Shown one piece after another: positions 1-7,834 of a DNA stretch of 53,018 bases. The stretch spans positions 1-53,018 of the forward strand of contig JAEWJX010000013.1 of NCBI GenBank assembly GCA_023386365.1, in the 5' to 3' direction. Source of the DNA: Actinomycetes bacterium. Lineage in GTDB: Bacteria > Actinomycetota > Actinomycetes > Actinomycetales > Microbacteriaceae. The position numbers and the translations under genes were made by a program. Within the stretch, counting starts at the first letter, position 1; each line of letters begins with the position of its first letter. A model generated the notes under the pieces. That model was not told the origin of the DNA. It did no database searches and worked only from the letters and a program-made list of their open reading frames with translations.

Positions 1-27
1 CCCCCGGACGGGCGCGGCGCCATCGAC

Positions 28-47
28 CACCCCGCCCTGCGGGGGTG
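28..47. terminator. GC-rich hairpin after the HAD gene
   Basis: The arms CACCCC (28-33) and GGGGTG (42-47) form a short stem just past the stop codon of the minus-strand HAD gene. There is no T tract, so this could be a factor-dependent or weak intrinsic terminator. It could also simply be GC-rich sequence that folds by chance. Confidence 0.3.
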
Positions 48-54
48 CCCAGCC

Positions 55-828
55 CTACGGGGTCGGGAGCGGGAGTCCCGGGATGAGCTCGGCGAGCTGC
101 GCCGCCGTGTCTTCCCAGCCGGTGACGGCAAGGCACCGCACGCCCATCGCGAGCACCGGGTAGTCGTTGCCGTTCTCGTCGAGTCGGTCGCCGACGAAGA
201 GCATCTCGTCGAGCGGGATGCCGGTCTGCTCGGCGAGACGCGTCATGCCGTAGGCCTTGTCGATGCCGCGTTCCGTGATGTCGACCGAGGTGGATCCACC
301 GGAGCGGACTTCGAGATCGGGCAGGCGAGCGGCCACCGCCGCGCGGAGGGCGTTCTTCTTCTCTCCGCTCGGATCCCAGAGCGACTTCGCGTCGACCGGC
401 GCGGCCTGGCCGAGCGCCGAGAACGTGATCTGCGATCCGCGGTCTTCGAGGATCTCACCCCACCCGCGGTCCGCCTCCCAGAGCCCGAGGCGACGTGCTT
501 CCTCCTCGACCGCGGTCAGGGCGCGCCGCTTCTGGTCGTCGGTGAGCGAGCGCGTGTAGATCGTCTCGACACCGTCGGGGGAGAGCCGGTAGTACTGCGT
601 GCCGCAGGTGGGCATCAGGTGGAAGCGCGCGCGAGCGGACGCCTCCATCGCGGGCAGCCGGTCGACCACCTGCGCCATGAACTGCGAGAGTTGGCCGCCC
701 GAGATGATCGCGACATCCACCCGCGCGGCGAGAGCCGCGAGTGCGTCGCCGATACGCGGATCGATCGCGCTCTTCGACGGGGCGAGGGTGTCGTCGAGGT
801 CGAACGCCACCAGGCGTGGGATGAACAC
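55..828 (-). CDS. HAD-IIB family phosphatase (phosphomannomutase/Cof-like)
   Basis: This 257-residue cytoplasmic protein is a haloacid-dehalogenase-type hydrolase that would remove phosphate from a small phosphorylated metabolite, probably a sugar phosphate. Motif I is FDLDDT, with nucleophile D10 and acid D12. Motif II is IISGG (S43), the motif III lysine is near K191, and motif IV is VGDRLDENGND (D214). The stretch SVDITERGIDK resembles the cap region of eukaryotic-type phosphomannomutases and Cof proteins (class IIB cap). The gene starts 9 bp after the stop of the LacI regulator on the same strand, so the two are probably co-transcribed. Its link to the sugar regulator suggests a sugar-phosphate substrate, but the exact substrate cannot be read from the sequence. 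Confidence 0.88.
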   Translation of the reverse strand: MFIPRLVAFDLDDTLAPSKSAIDPRIGDALAALAARVDVAIISGGQLSQFMAQVVDRLPAMEASARARFHLMPTCGTQYYRLSPDGVETIYTRSLTDDQKRRALTAVEEEARRLGLWEADRGWGEILEDRGSQITFSALGQAAPVDAKSLWDPSGEKKNALRAAVAARLPDLEVRSGGSTSVDITERGIDKAYGMTRLAEQTGIPLDEMLFVGDRLDENGNDYPVLAMGVRCLAVTGWEDTAAQLAELIPGLPLPTP

Positions 829-837
829 GGCTGCGCC

Positions 838-1881
838 CTACGCGTCGGCGCGCTGAGCCGGGCCCGTGCTGCCGCGCACGATGAACTCGACAGGGGGCAG
901 ACTCACCGTCTCGGGCTCGCGCCCTTCGACGATCGACACGAGCGTCTGCGCGCAGGCGCGGCCCCACTCGAACACGTCCTGCCGCACCGTGGTGAGCGGC
1001 GGCACGATGTAGGGCGCCAGCGGGATGTCGTCGAAGCCGACGATCGACAGGTCGTGCGGCACCCGCACGCCACGATCGGTCGCGGCCGACATCCCGGCGA
1101 TCGCCATGAGGTCGTTCGCGTAGATGATCGCGGTCGGCGGGTGCGCCAGGTCGAGCAGTTCGTGGGTGGCGCGTGCGCCGGAGGCGCCGGTGAAGTCGGC
1201 CTCGACAAGGGGACCCGGCTCGAGGTCGAGCTGCTGCATCTCGTCGGCCCAGGCCCGCTGCCGCACGTCGGTGTGCACGTAACGTGCCGAGCCGGCGACG
1301 TGGGCGATGCGGCGGTGCCCGAGTGCATAGAGGTGGCGCACGGCCCGACGGATGCCGGCGGCGTCGTCGAGGCCGATCGGGTGCAGCTCGTCGCCACCGG
1401 ATGCCGTGGGTCCGACGAGCACGCACGGAAGTCCGATGCGGGCCAGTTCGGCCGGCCGTTCGTCGTGGGTGCGCAGGTCGGTGAGGAACACCCCGTCGAC
1501 CCGCGACTCGTGCGCGAAGCGCACGTAGGCGTCGGTCTCGCTCTGCTCGCCCTCGACCACCTGCAGCACGAGCGCGTACTCCACCTTCGCGAGCCCGCTC
1601 TCGACGCCGGCGACGAACTGCGGGAAGAAGGGGTCGGTGCTGAGCAGTTCGGGCTCTCGGCGGATCACGAGGCCGAGCGCCTGCGCACGGCTGCGTGACA
1701 GCGCCCGTGCTCGCGCATCCGGGCGCCAGCCGAGTTCGTCGGCGGCCTGCAGGATGCGCTCCCGCGCTTCGGCGCCGACGCCGCCACGGCCGTTGAAGAC
1801 GAACGAGACGGCGCTCTTCGAGACCTGCGCCCGGGCCGCAACGTCGCCGATGGTGGCTTTGCGCTCTCGCTGTGTGGTCAC
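838..1881 (-). CDS. LacI family transcriptional regulator
   Basis: This 347-residue protein is a sugar-responsive repressor. An N-terminal LacI helix-turn-helix (residues about 10-55, TIGDVAARAQVSKSAVS) is followed by a hinge helix and a periplasmic-binding-protein-like effector domain (about 65-335). Conserved motifs include the ALGHRRIAHVAG block and SIVGFDDIPLA. The start is GTG at 1881. The gene is divergent from the ABC permease/GH130 operon across a 166-bp intergenic region that carries a perfect AAACCGGTTT palindrome, so it most likely represses that operon and possibly itself. The inducer is unknown; a manno-oligosaccharide or related sugar is a guess from the GH130 neighbour. Confidence 0.95.
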   Translation of the reverse strand: MTTQRERKATIGDVAARAQVSKSAVSFVFNGRGGVGAEARERILQAADELGWRPDARARALSRSRAQALGLVIRREPELLSTDPFFPQFVAGVESGLAKVEYALVLQVVEGEQSETDAYVRFAHESRVDGVFLTDLRTHDERPAELARIGLPCVLVGPTASGGDELHPIGLDDAAGIRRAVRHLYALGHRRIAHVAGSARYVHTDVRQRAWADEMQQLDLEPGPLVEADFTGASGARATHELLDLAHPPTAIIYANDLMAIAGMSAATDRGVRVPHDLSIVGFDDIPLAPYIVPPLTTVRQDVFEWGRACAQTLVSIVEGREPETVSLPPVEFIVRGSTGPAQRADA

Positions 1882-1979
1882 GCGATCAGCATAGCGACGT
1901 TTAGCACTGCTTTAGTGGTCGATGTGGGGGCGGTTGTGTCCGACGATCACTGGCAAGTCCGGCAGACACTCCACTCAGA

Positions 1980-2008
1980 TTGACCACTGGCAGCAAAACC
2001 GGTTTACT
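1980..2008 (+). promoter_or_regulatory. Promoter with LacI-type operator for the permease/GH130 operon
   Basis: A -35-like TTGACC (1980-1985), a 17-nt spacer and a -10-like TTTACT (2003-2008) lie 39 bp before the first permease gene. The 10-bp perfect palindrome AAACCGGTTT (1996-2005) spans the spacer and the edge of the -10 box. It has the central-CG palindromic form typical of LacI-family operators. Binding there would block RNA polymerase. The regulator assignment rests on the divergent LacI gene next door. Confidence 0.6.
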
Positions 2009-2047
2009 AGTCGAGATCGAACGAGGTCGTGAACGAGGAGTGACGCG

Positions 2048-2968
2048 ATGACGCGGGACGTGCAGGTGCGGCGGCCGATGGCCAGAGGGCTGCAGCGGTG
2101 GCTCGGCGAGAACCCGCTCGGCATGCTGCTCAGCGCCCCCTACGTGGCGTTCGTCGTGGTGGTCTTTCTCATCCCGTTCGGCTTCGGCATCTGGATGTCG
2201 TTCCACGACTTCTACTTCACGGCCCCCGGCGTCGAGGTGCCGCACCCGTTCGTCGGTCTCGAGAACTTCCAGACAGTGCTCGCCGACCCGGTCGTGCACC
2301 AGGCGTTCCTCAACCTCCTCATCTTCCTGGTGATCAACGTGCCCCTCACCGTGGTGCTGGGTCTGCTTCTCGCATCCGCGCTCGACGCCGTCGTGCACTG
2401 GAAGGGCTTCTTCCGGGTCTCGTACTACATCCCCTACGTCACCGCATCCGTCGCCACGATCTCGGTCTGGATCTTCCTGTTCAACGGCAACGGTGTCGTC
2501 AACTCGCTTCTCGGCGACCTGGCGCCCGACCCGTCGTGGCTCGCGAACCCGGCGCTCATCATGCCGCTCATCGCGGTGTACGTGACGTGGAAGAATCTGG
2601 GGTTCTACATCCTGCTCTACCTTGCGGCGCTGCAGAACGTGCCGAAGGAGCTGCACGAGGCGGCGCAGCTCGACGGTGCCGGACGGTGGCAGCGCTTCCG
2701 CTCGGTGACGCTGCCCGCGGTGCGCCCCGTGACCTCGCTGGTCGTGCTGCTGTCGATCATCACCACCGGCCAGATCTTCACCGAGCCGTACCTGCTCACC
2801 GGCGGCGGGCCCAACGGCGCATCCATGACACCCGCGCTGCTCATGTACCAGAAGGGCATCCAGCAGGGTCAGCCCGACATCGCCGCCGCGATCGGCATGA
2901 TCCTCGTGCTCGCCGTCATGATCGTGTCGCTCGTCTCGCGGCGCATCACCGAGGGGAAGAACCGATGA
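2048..2968 (+). CDS. ABC sugar transporter permease (MalF/UgpA-like)
   Basis: This 306-residue membrane protein is one half of the channel of a CUT1-type carbohydrate ABC importer. It has about six transmembrane segments, the first at residues about 30-55. It carries the EAA loop EAAQLDGAGRWQRF, which contacts the shared ATPase. The ATG at 2048 is preceded by GAGGAG at 2034-2039. The stop overlaps the start of the next permease (ATGA), which implies translational coupling. No ATPase is encoded nearby; actinobacterial CUT1 systems commonly share an MsiK-type ATPase encoded elsewhere. No solute-binding protein gene is present in this operon, which is unusual. Confidence 0.93.
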   Translation: MTRDVQVRRPMARGLQRWLGENPLGMLLSAPYVAFVVVVFLIPFGFGIWMSFHDFYFTAPGVEVPHPFVGLENFQTVLADPVVHQAFLNLLIFLVINVPLTVVLGLLLASALDAVVHWKGFFRVSYYIPYVTASVATISVWIFLFNGNGVVNSLLGDLAPDPSWLANPALIMPLIAVYVTWKNLGFYILLYLAALQNVPKELHEAAQLDGAGRWQRFRSVTLPAVRPVTSLVVLLSIITTGQIFTEPYLLTGGGPNGASMTPALLMYQKGIQQGQPDIAAAIGMILVLAVMIVSLVSRRITEGKNR

Positions 2969-3843
2969 CCTCAGCATCCGCACCCGGGCAGTCCGCCGGC
3001 CGCCGCGCACCCTCGCCCGTGCTGCGCGCGCTGCGGTTCGTGCTGCTGCTCATCGGCGCTCTCGTGGCGCTCGTGCCCTTCTACTACATGGTGATCGGTG
3101 CGCTGCAGGAGAAGCGCGACACGAGCTTCGTGGGCCTGCTGCCGCTACCCGGCAACCTCACGCTCAACAACTTCGCCGAGATCAACGACTCCATCAACCT
3201 GGTGCAGTCGCTCCTGAACTCGCTCATCATGACCGCGGGCGTCGTCGGCTGCACCCTCGTGTTCGGGCTGCTCGTCGGCTACGCGCTCGCCGTGCTGTCG
3301 TTCCGCGGCCAGGGGCTCGTCTTCGCGCTCGTGCTGCTCGTGCAGGCGATCCCGTTCCAGCTGCTCATGATCCCGCTGTACGTGATGGTCGTGCGCTACT
3401 TCAACCTCGCCGACAACTACATCGGCATGATCCTGCCGTTCGCGATCAACTCGGTGGCGGTGCTCATCTTCCGGCAGTACTTCCTGCAGATCCCGAAGGA
3501 GATCTTCGACGCGGCACGCATCGATGGGGCGAGCGAACTGCGCATCCTGCGCTCCGTCGCGGTGCCGCTCGTGCGGCCGGCCGTGCTCACCGCCATGCTC
3601 GTCACCTTCATCGGCCCGTGGAACGAGTTCCTGTGGCCGTTCCTCGTCACCAAGAACGGCGCGATGCAGCCCCTCGCCGTGAGCCTCGCCAACTTCTCGC
3701 AGTCGAACGGCACCTTCGTCGACAACCCGATGGGCGCCGTGCTCGCCGGAGCCTGCGTGCTCGCCGTGCCGGTCGTGGTGCTCTTCCTGCTCTTCCAGCG
3801 TCACTTCACCTCGGCGAACCTCGGCTCGGCCATCAAGGGCTGA
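2965..3843 (+). CDS. ABC sugar transporter permease (MalG/UgpE-like)
   Basis: This 292-residue membrane protein is the second channel subunit of the CUT1 importer. It has an N-terminal transmembrane helix at residues about 20-45, further helices, and the EAA-type loop DAARIDGASELRILR. The C terminus FTSANLGSAIKG is typical of MalG-like subunits. The start is the ATG at 2965 inside the ATGA overlap with the preceding permease; an upstream in-frame extension overlaps that gene and is a shadow. The next gene, a GH130 enzyme, begins 47 bp downstream, so all three are likely one transcript. Confidence 0.93.
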   Translation: MTSASAPGQSAGRRAPSPVLRALRFVLLLIGALVALVPFYYMVIGALQEKRDTSFVGLLPLPGNLTLNNFAEINDSINLVQSLLNSLIMTAGVVGCTLVFGLLVGYALAVLSFRGQGLVFALVLLVQAIPFQLLMIPLYVMVVRYFNLADNYIGMILPFAINSVAVLIFRQYFLQIPKEIFDAARIDGASELRILRSVAVPLVRPAVLTAMLVTFIGPWNEFLWPFLVTKNGAMQPLAVSLANFSQSNGTFVDNPMGAVLAGACVLAVPVVVLFLLFQRHFTSANLGSAIKG

Positions 3844-3890
3844 TCGTCCGATCCCGCTCGACACCTCTCACGAAATCAAGGCAAGGCAAG

Positions 3891-4973
3891 ATGAATCACT
3901 CCGCACCCGACGACGTCCTCACGACCATCCCCTACGCGTTGCGCAGGATCGGTGTGCTCATGTCGGCCGACACGAGCGACCCGCTCGAGGTCGAGGGTGT
4001 GCTGAACCCGGGCACCGCGTGGGGGCCCGACGGCGAGCTGTACCTCTACCCGCGCATCGTCGCCGAAGGCAACGTCTCGCGGATCGCGCGGGCGCGCATC
4101 GACTTCGACGGTGAGCCCACGGGGGTCGAGCGGATGGGCGTGGTGCTGTCGCCCGACGAAGGCTGGGAGCACGGGCGCCAGAACGCCGGCGTCGAGGATC
4201 CGCGCATCACCTACGTCGAGCCGCTCGGCGTGCACGTGATGACCTATGTGGCCTACGGTCCGCTCGGACCGAAGCCGGCGCTCGCCGTGTCGCACGACAC
4301 GGTCACCTGGAAGCGGCTCGGCCCGATCCGGTTCGCGTACCAGCCCGAGCTCGACACCGACCTGAACCTCTTCCCCAACAAAGACATCGTCTTCTTCCCG
4401 GAGGCCGTGCCGGGCCCCGACGGGCGACTCACCCTCGCGCTGCTGCACCGCCCCATGTGGGACCTCGACTGGTTGCGGCCCGGCGAGGGTTCGCCGACTC
4501 CGGCGGGCATCGACGATGCCCGCCCCTCGATCTGGATCGGCTACATCGATCTCGAGGCCGCGACCCGCGACCTCGCGGCGCTCACCTTCGTGGAGCACTC
4601 CGAGATGATCGTCGCCCCCGAGTGGCCGTACGAGAGCGCCAAGATCGGTGCCGGCCCGTCGCCGCTGCGCGTCGACGAGGGGTGGCTCGTGCTGCACCAC
4701 GGCGTGTCGGGCGCGACGCCGAAGGGGTTCGAGCTGGCACACGGATCGGTGTACTCGGCGGGGGCGATCCTGCTCGATCCTGCCGACCCGCGACGGGTGC
4801 TGGCGCGCACGCCCGAGGCGCTCCTCACGCCGGAGACCCCGGAAGAGACCTCCGGAACGCTGGCGAACGTCGTCTTCCCCACCGCGATCGAAGAGGTCGG
4901 CGGTCGTCGGTTCGTCTTCTACGGGATGGCGGATTCGTCAATCGGCGTCGCCGAGTTGGTGCGCCTGCCGTAG
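3891..4973 (+). CDS. GH130 family glycoside phosphorylase/hydrolase
   Basis: This 360-residue cytoplasmic enzyme belongs to the five-bladed beta-propeller glycosidases of GH130, which mostly phosphorolyse or hydrolyse beta-mannosides. Family features are the N-terminal NPGTAWGPDGELYLYPRI block and the GVEDPR motif (E102, D103, R105), whose Asp is the usual catalytic acid. A PEWPYE segment and the C-terminal VVFPTAI/YGMADSSIGVA blade also fit. The ATG at 3891 follows an AAGGCAAG stretch. The gene ends the LacI-controlled operon after two sugar permeases, which suggests that imported oligosaccharide is cleaved inside the cell. Whether it is a phosphorylase or hydrolase, and whether the sugar is a mannoside, cannot be decided here. 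Confidence 0.88.
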   Translation: MNHSAPDDVLTTIPYALRRIGVLMSADTSDPLEVEGVLNPGTAWGPDGELYLYPRIVAEGNVSRIARARIDFDGEPTGVERMGVVLSPDEGWEHGRQNAGVEDPRITYVEPLGVHVMTYVAYGPLGPKPALAVSHDTVTWKRLGPIRFAYQPELDTDLNLFPNKDIVFFPEAVPGPDGRLTLALLHRPMWDLDWLRPGEGSPTPAGIDDARPSIWIGYIDLEAATRDLAALTFVEHSEMIVAPEWPYESAKIGAGPSPLRVDEGWLVLHHGVSGATPKGFELAHGSVYSAGAILLDPADPRRVLARTPEALLTPETPEETSGTLANVVFPTAIEEVGGRRFVFYGMADSSIGVAELVRLP

Positions 4974-4990
4974 GCGGTCGCGCGGGTGTC

Positions 4991-5040
4991 TTGACACGTC
5001 ACCGCCCCCGTGAAAAAGTTACCGAACGGTCATTCGGTAA
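4991..5040 (+). promoter_or_regulatory. Promoter and PaaR-like operator before paaJ
   Basis: A consensus -35 TTGACA lies at 4991-4996. The inverted repeat TTACCGAA (5019-5026) / TTCGGTAA (5033-5040) lies downstream and ends 3 bp before the ribosome-binding site GGAGG (5044-5048). Both strands contain the half-site ACCGNNCG found in the 14379-14400 operator, but the arms are spaced differently, so this is a variant site. Repression by the TetR-family PaaR encoded at 14832 is the natural inference. No good -10 hexamer is visible at 17 bp from the -35. Confidence 0.6.
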
Positions 5041-5052
5041 ATCGGAGGCGAC

Positions 5053-6237
5053 GTGGCGGACGCGTTCCTGGTCGGCGGAGTGCGCACCGCGGTCGGACGG
5101 TACGGCGGCGCGCTGGCCCAGGTGCGTCCCGACGACCTCGCCGCCCTGGTGGTCGCCGAGGCCGTCGCGCGAGCGGGCATCGACCCCGCAACGATCGACG
5201 AGGTGATCCTCGGCGCCGCGAACCAGGCGGGGGAGGACAACCGCAACGTGGCGCGCATGAGCGTGCTGCTCGCGGGGCTCCCGGATGAGGTGCCCGGCTT
5301 CACCGTGAACCGACTCTGCGCATCCGGGATGACCGCCGTCGCCCAGGCGGCCCAAGCCGTGCGGGCGGGGGACGCCGACATCGTCGTGGCGGGCGGCGTC
5401 GAGTCGATGACGCGCGCGCCCTGGGTGCAGGCCAAACCGGCCACCGCGTGGGCGAAGCCCGGCGCCACCCACGACACCTCCATCGGCTGGCGTTTCCCGA
5501 ACCCGCGCCTGCTCGCCCGCGACAAGGCCACCTTCACGATGCCGGAGACCGCCGAAGAGGTGGCGCGGGTCGACGGCATCACGCGCGACGACGCGGATGC
5601 GTACGCGCTGCGGTCGCACGAGCGGGCGCTCGCCGCCATCGACGCGGGGCGCTTCGCATCCGAGATCGTGAGCGTGGACACGCCCGCGGGCACCGTCGAC
5701 GTCGACGAGGGACCGCGACCCGACACGAGCCTCGCCGCGCTCGCGGCGCTGCGTCCGGTGGTCCGGGGCGGCACGGTGGTGACCGCCGGCAACTCCAGTG
5801 CGCTCAACGACGGCGCCTCGGCGGTGGTCGTGGCGAGCGGCGACGCCATCGAGCGCTACGGCCTCGTGCCCCGCGCGCGTGTGGTCGCATCCGCCGCCGC
5901 CGGCATCGCGCCCGAACTCATGGGACTCGGCCCGGTGCCCGCCACCCAGAAGGCCCTCACCCGCAGCGGACTCGCCCTCGACGACCTCGGCGCGGTCGAA
6001 CTCAACGAGGCGTTCGCCACCCAGGCGCTCGCCTGTATCCGGCGCCTCGGGCTCGACGGCGGGCGCGTGAACGCGGACGGCGGCGCGATCGCGCTCGGGC
6101 ACCCGCTCGGCTCCAGCGGCTCGCGGCTCATCGTGACCCTGCTCGGCCGGATGGAACGGGAATCCGCCCGCTACGGCCTCGCCACCATGTGCGTCGGGGT
6201 GGGGCAGGGGCAGGCCATGATCCTGGAGCGCGCATGA
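5053..6237 (+). CDS. paaJ: Acetyl-CoA acyltransferase (3-oxoadipyl-CoA thiolase)
   Basis: This 394-residue thiolase would catalyse the thiolytic cleavage of 3-oxoadipyl-CoA to succinyl-CoA and acetyl-CoA, the last step of phenylacetate catabolism. The catalytic residues are all present: nucleophile C89 in NRLCASGMTAV, H350 in GHPLGSSG and C380 in TMCVGVGQG, plus the NEAFA block. The start is GTG at 5053, after GGAGG with 4-bp spacing. It is the first gene of paaJ-paaF-paaH-paaZ, with a start-stop overlap to the next gene. A PaaR-like operator lies just upstream. PcaF of the protocatechuate branch catalyses the same reaction; the paa context favours PaaJ. Confidence 0.92.
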   Translation: MADAFLVGGVRTAVGRYGGALAQVRPDDLAALVVAEAVARAGIDPATIDEVILGAANQAGEDNRNVARMSVLLAGLPDEVPGFTVNRLCASGMTAVAQAAQAVRAGDADIVVAGGVESMTRAPWVQAKPATAWAKPGATHDTSIGWRFPNPRLLARDKATFTMPETAEEVARVDGITRDDADAYALRSHERALAAIDAGRFASEIVSVDTPAGTVDVDEGPRPDTSLAALAALRPVVRGGTVVTAGNSSALNDGASAVVVASGDAIERYGLVPRARVVASAAAGIAPELMGLGPVPATQKALTRSGLALDDLGAVELNEAFATQALACIRRLGLDGGRVNADGGAIALGHPLGSSGSRLIVTLLGRMERESARYGLATMCVGVGQGQAMILERA

Positions 6238-6968
6238 GCGAGCTGCGGGTGGAGCAGCGCGACGACCGTGTGGTCGTCACCCTCGACCGACCCGAGACCC
6301 GCAACGCGATCTCGCGCGCCATGGTCGACGAACTGCACCAGGTGTGCGCGGAGCTCGAAAGCGCGCCGCGCATCCTCATCCTCGCGGGCACGCCCACCGT
6401 GTTCGCCTCCGGCGCCGACATCGCCGAACTGCGCGAGCGCCGCGCGGCGGATGCGCGAGCCGGCATCAACTCCCGCGTGTTCGACCGCATCGCGCGGCTG
6501 CCGATGCCGGTGATCGCCGCCCTCGACGGCTGGACCCTCGGCGGGGGAGCCGAACTCGCGTACGCCGCCGACATCCGCATCGCCGGCGAGGGGCTGAAGA
6601 TCGGCAACCCGGAGACCGGCCTCGGCATCATGGCCGCGGCCGGCGCCACCTGGCGACTGCCCGCGATCGTCGGCCCGACGCTCGCCGCCGAACTGCTGCT
6701 CACCGGCCGCACCCTGGACGCGGGGGAGGCGCTCGCGGCGGGGCTGGTGAGCCGGGTGGTGCCGTCGGCCGAACTGCTCGCGGCCGCGCACGAACTCGCC
6801 GACCACATCGCCCGCAACGACCCCCTCGCCACCCGCCTCACGAAGGCGGCGCTCGCCGCGCCCCGCGACGCGCACCCGGCGATCGACGACGAGAGTCAGG
6901 CCGTGCTGTTCGAGTCGCCCGAGAAGGTGCGGCGCATGGACGCGTTCCTCGAACGGAGGCGACGATGA
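6234..6968 (+). CDS. paaF: Enoyl-CoA hydratase (2,3-dehydroadipyl-CoA hydratase)
   Basis: This 244-residue crotonase-fold enzyme would hydrate 2,3-didehydroadipyl-CoA to 3-hydroxyadipyl-CoA. Both catalytic glutamates of true hydratases are present: E107 in GGGAEL and E127 in GNPE, exactly 20 residues apart as in mitochondrial enoyl-CoA hydratase. The oxyanion-hole segments are FASGADI and the LGGGAE turn. It overlaps paaJ (ATGA at 6234) and paaH (ATGA at 6965), which indicates tight translational coupling. The two glutamates separate it from the PaaG-like isomerase at 9872, which lacks both. Confidence 0.9.
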   Translation: MSELRVEQRDDRVVVTLDRPETRNAISRAMVDELHQVCAELESAPRILILAGTPTVFASGADIAELRERRAADARAGINSRVFDRIARLPMPVIAALDGWTLGGGAELAYAADIRIAGEGLKIGNPETGLGIMAAAGATWRLPAIVGPTLAAELLLTGRTLDAGEALAAGLVSRVVPSAELLAAAHELADHIARNDPLATRLTKAALAAPRDAHPAIDDESQAVLFESPEKVRRMDAFLERRRR

Positions 6969-7834
6969 CCGGCGAAGCGCCCCCCGCACGCGTCGGCGTG
7001 CTCGGCGGCGGACGGATGGGCGGCGGGATCGCCCACGCCTTCCTGCTGGCAGGATCCGAGGTGGTCGTCGTCGACCAGCCGCAGGCGCTCGACCGCGCGG
7101 CCGACGGCATCCGGCGGGCCCTCGACCGCAGCCTCGAGCTCGGCTCCACCGGCCGCCCGCGTCAGCAGCTGCTCGACGCGCTGCGGGTCACCGACGACGC
7201 CTCCGCCCTCGCCGACCGCGACCTGCTGATCGAGGCGGTTCCCGAACAGCCCGAGCTCAAAGCCGACGCGCTCGCCCGGGTGAGTGGACTCATCCATCCG
7301 GACGCCGTGCTCGCTACCAACACCTCGTCGCTCTCGATCGACGCTCTGGCGGCGGCGGTCGCGCATCCGGGTCGCTTCCTGGGGCTGCACTTCTTCAACC
7401 CGGTGCCGTCGTCGCAGCTCGTCGAGGTGGTGCGGGGCGGGGCGACGGCGGACGCGGTGGTCGCCACCGCGCAGGGCTGGGTAAGTGCGCTCGGCAAGAC
7501 GCCCGTGACGGTGGCCGATTCCCCCGGGTTCGCGTCCTCCCGCCTCGGCCTCGTGCTGGCGTTGGAGGCGATGCGGATGCTCGAGCAGGGGGTGGCGAGT
7601 GCCGCCGACATCGACGCCGCCATGACCCTCGGCTACCGGCACGCGACCGGCCCGCTGCGCACCAGCGACATGGTGGGTCTCGATGTGCGGCTCGACATCG
7701 CCGAGTACATGCACGCGCAGCTCGGCGACCGCTTCGCCCCGCCGCAACTGCTGCGCGACATGGTGACCGCCGGCAAGCTCGGCCGCAAGAGCGGCCAGGG
7801 GTTCTACTCATGGCCGACCGGAGAGGATCAGTGA
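6965..7834 (+). CDS. paaH: 3-hydroxyacyl-CoA dehydrogenase (3-hydroxyadipyl-CoA)
   Basis: This 289-residue NAD-dependent dehydrogenase would oxidise 3-hydroxyadipyl-CoA to 3-oxoadipyl-CoA, the substrate of PaaJ. An N-terminal Rossmann motif GVLGGGRMGGGIAHAF (residues about 10-26) is followed by NTSSLSI, the catalytic-His segment GLHFFNPVP, and a C-terminal helical domain ending KLGRKSGQGFYSW. It is shorter than E. coli PaaH (about 475 residues) because it is a single-module enzyme of the 3-hydroxybutyryl-CoA dehydrogenase type, as is usual in actinobacteria. Its stop overlaps the ATG of paaZ at 7834. Confidence 0.92.
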   Translation: MTGEAPPARVGVLGGGRMGGGIAHAFLLAGSEVVVVDQPQALDRAADGIRRALDRSLELGSTGRPRQQLLDALRVTDDASALADRDLLIEAVPEQPELKADALARVSGLIHPDAVLATNTSSLSIDALAAAVAHPGRFLGLHFFNPVPSSQLVEVVRGGATADAVVATAQGWVSALGKTPVTVADSPGFASSRLGLVLALEAMRMLEQGVASAADIDAAMTLGYRHATGPLRTSDMVGLDVRLDIAEYMHAQLGDRFAPPQLLRDMVTAGKLGRKSGQGFYSWPTGEDQ

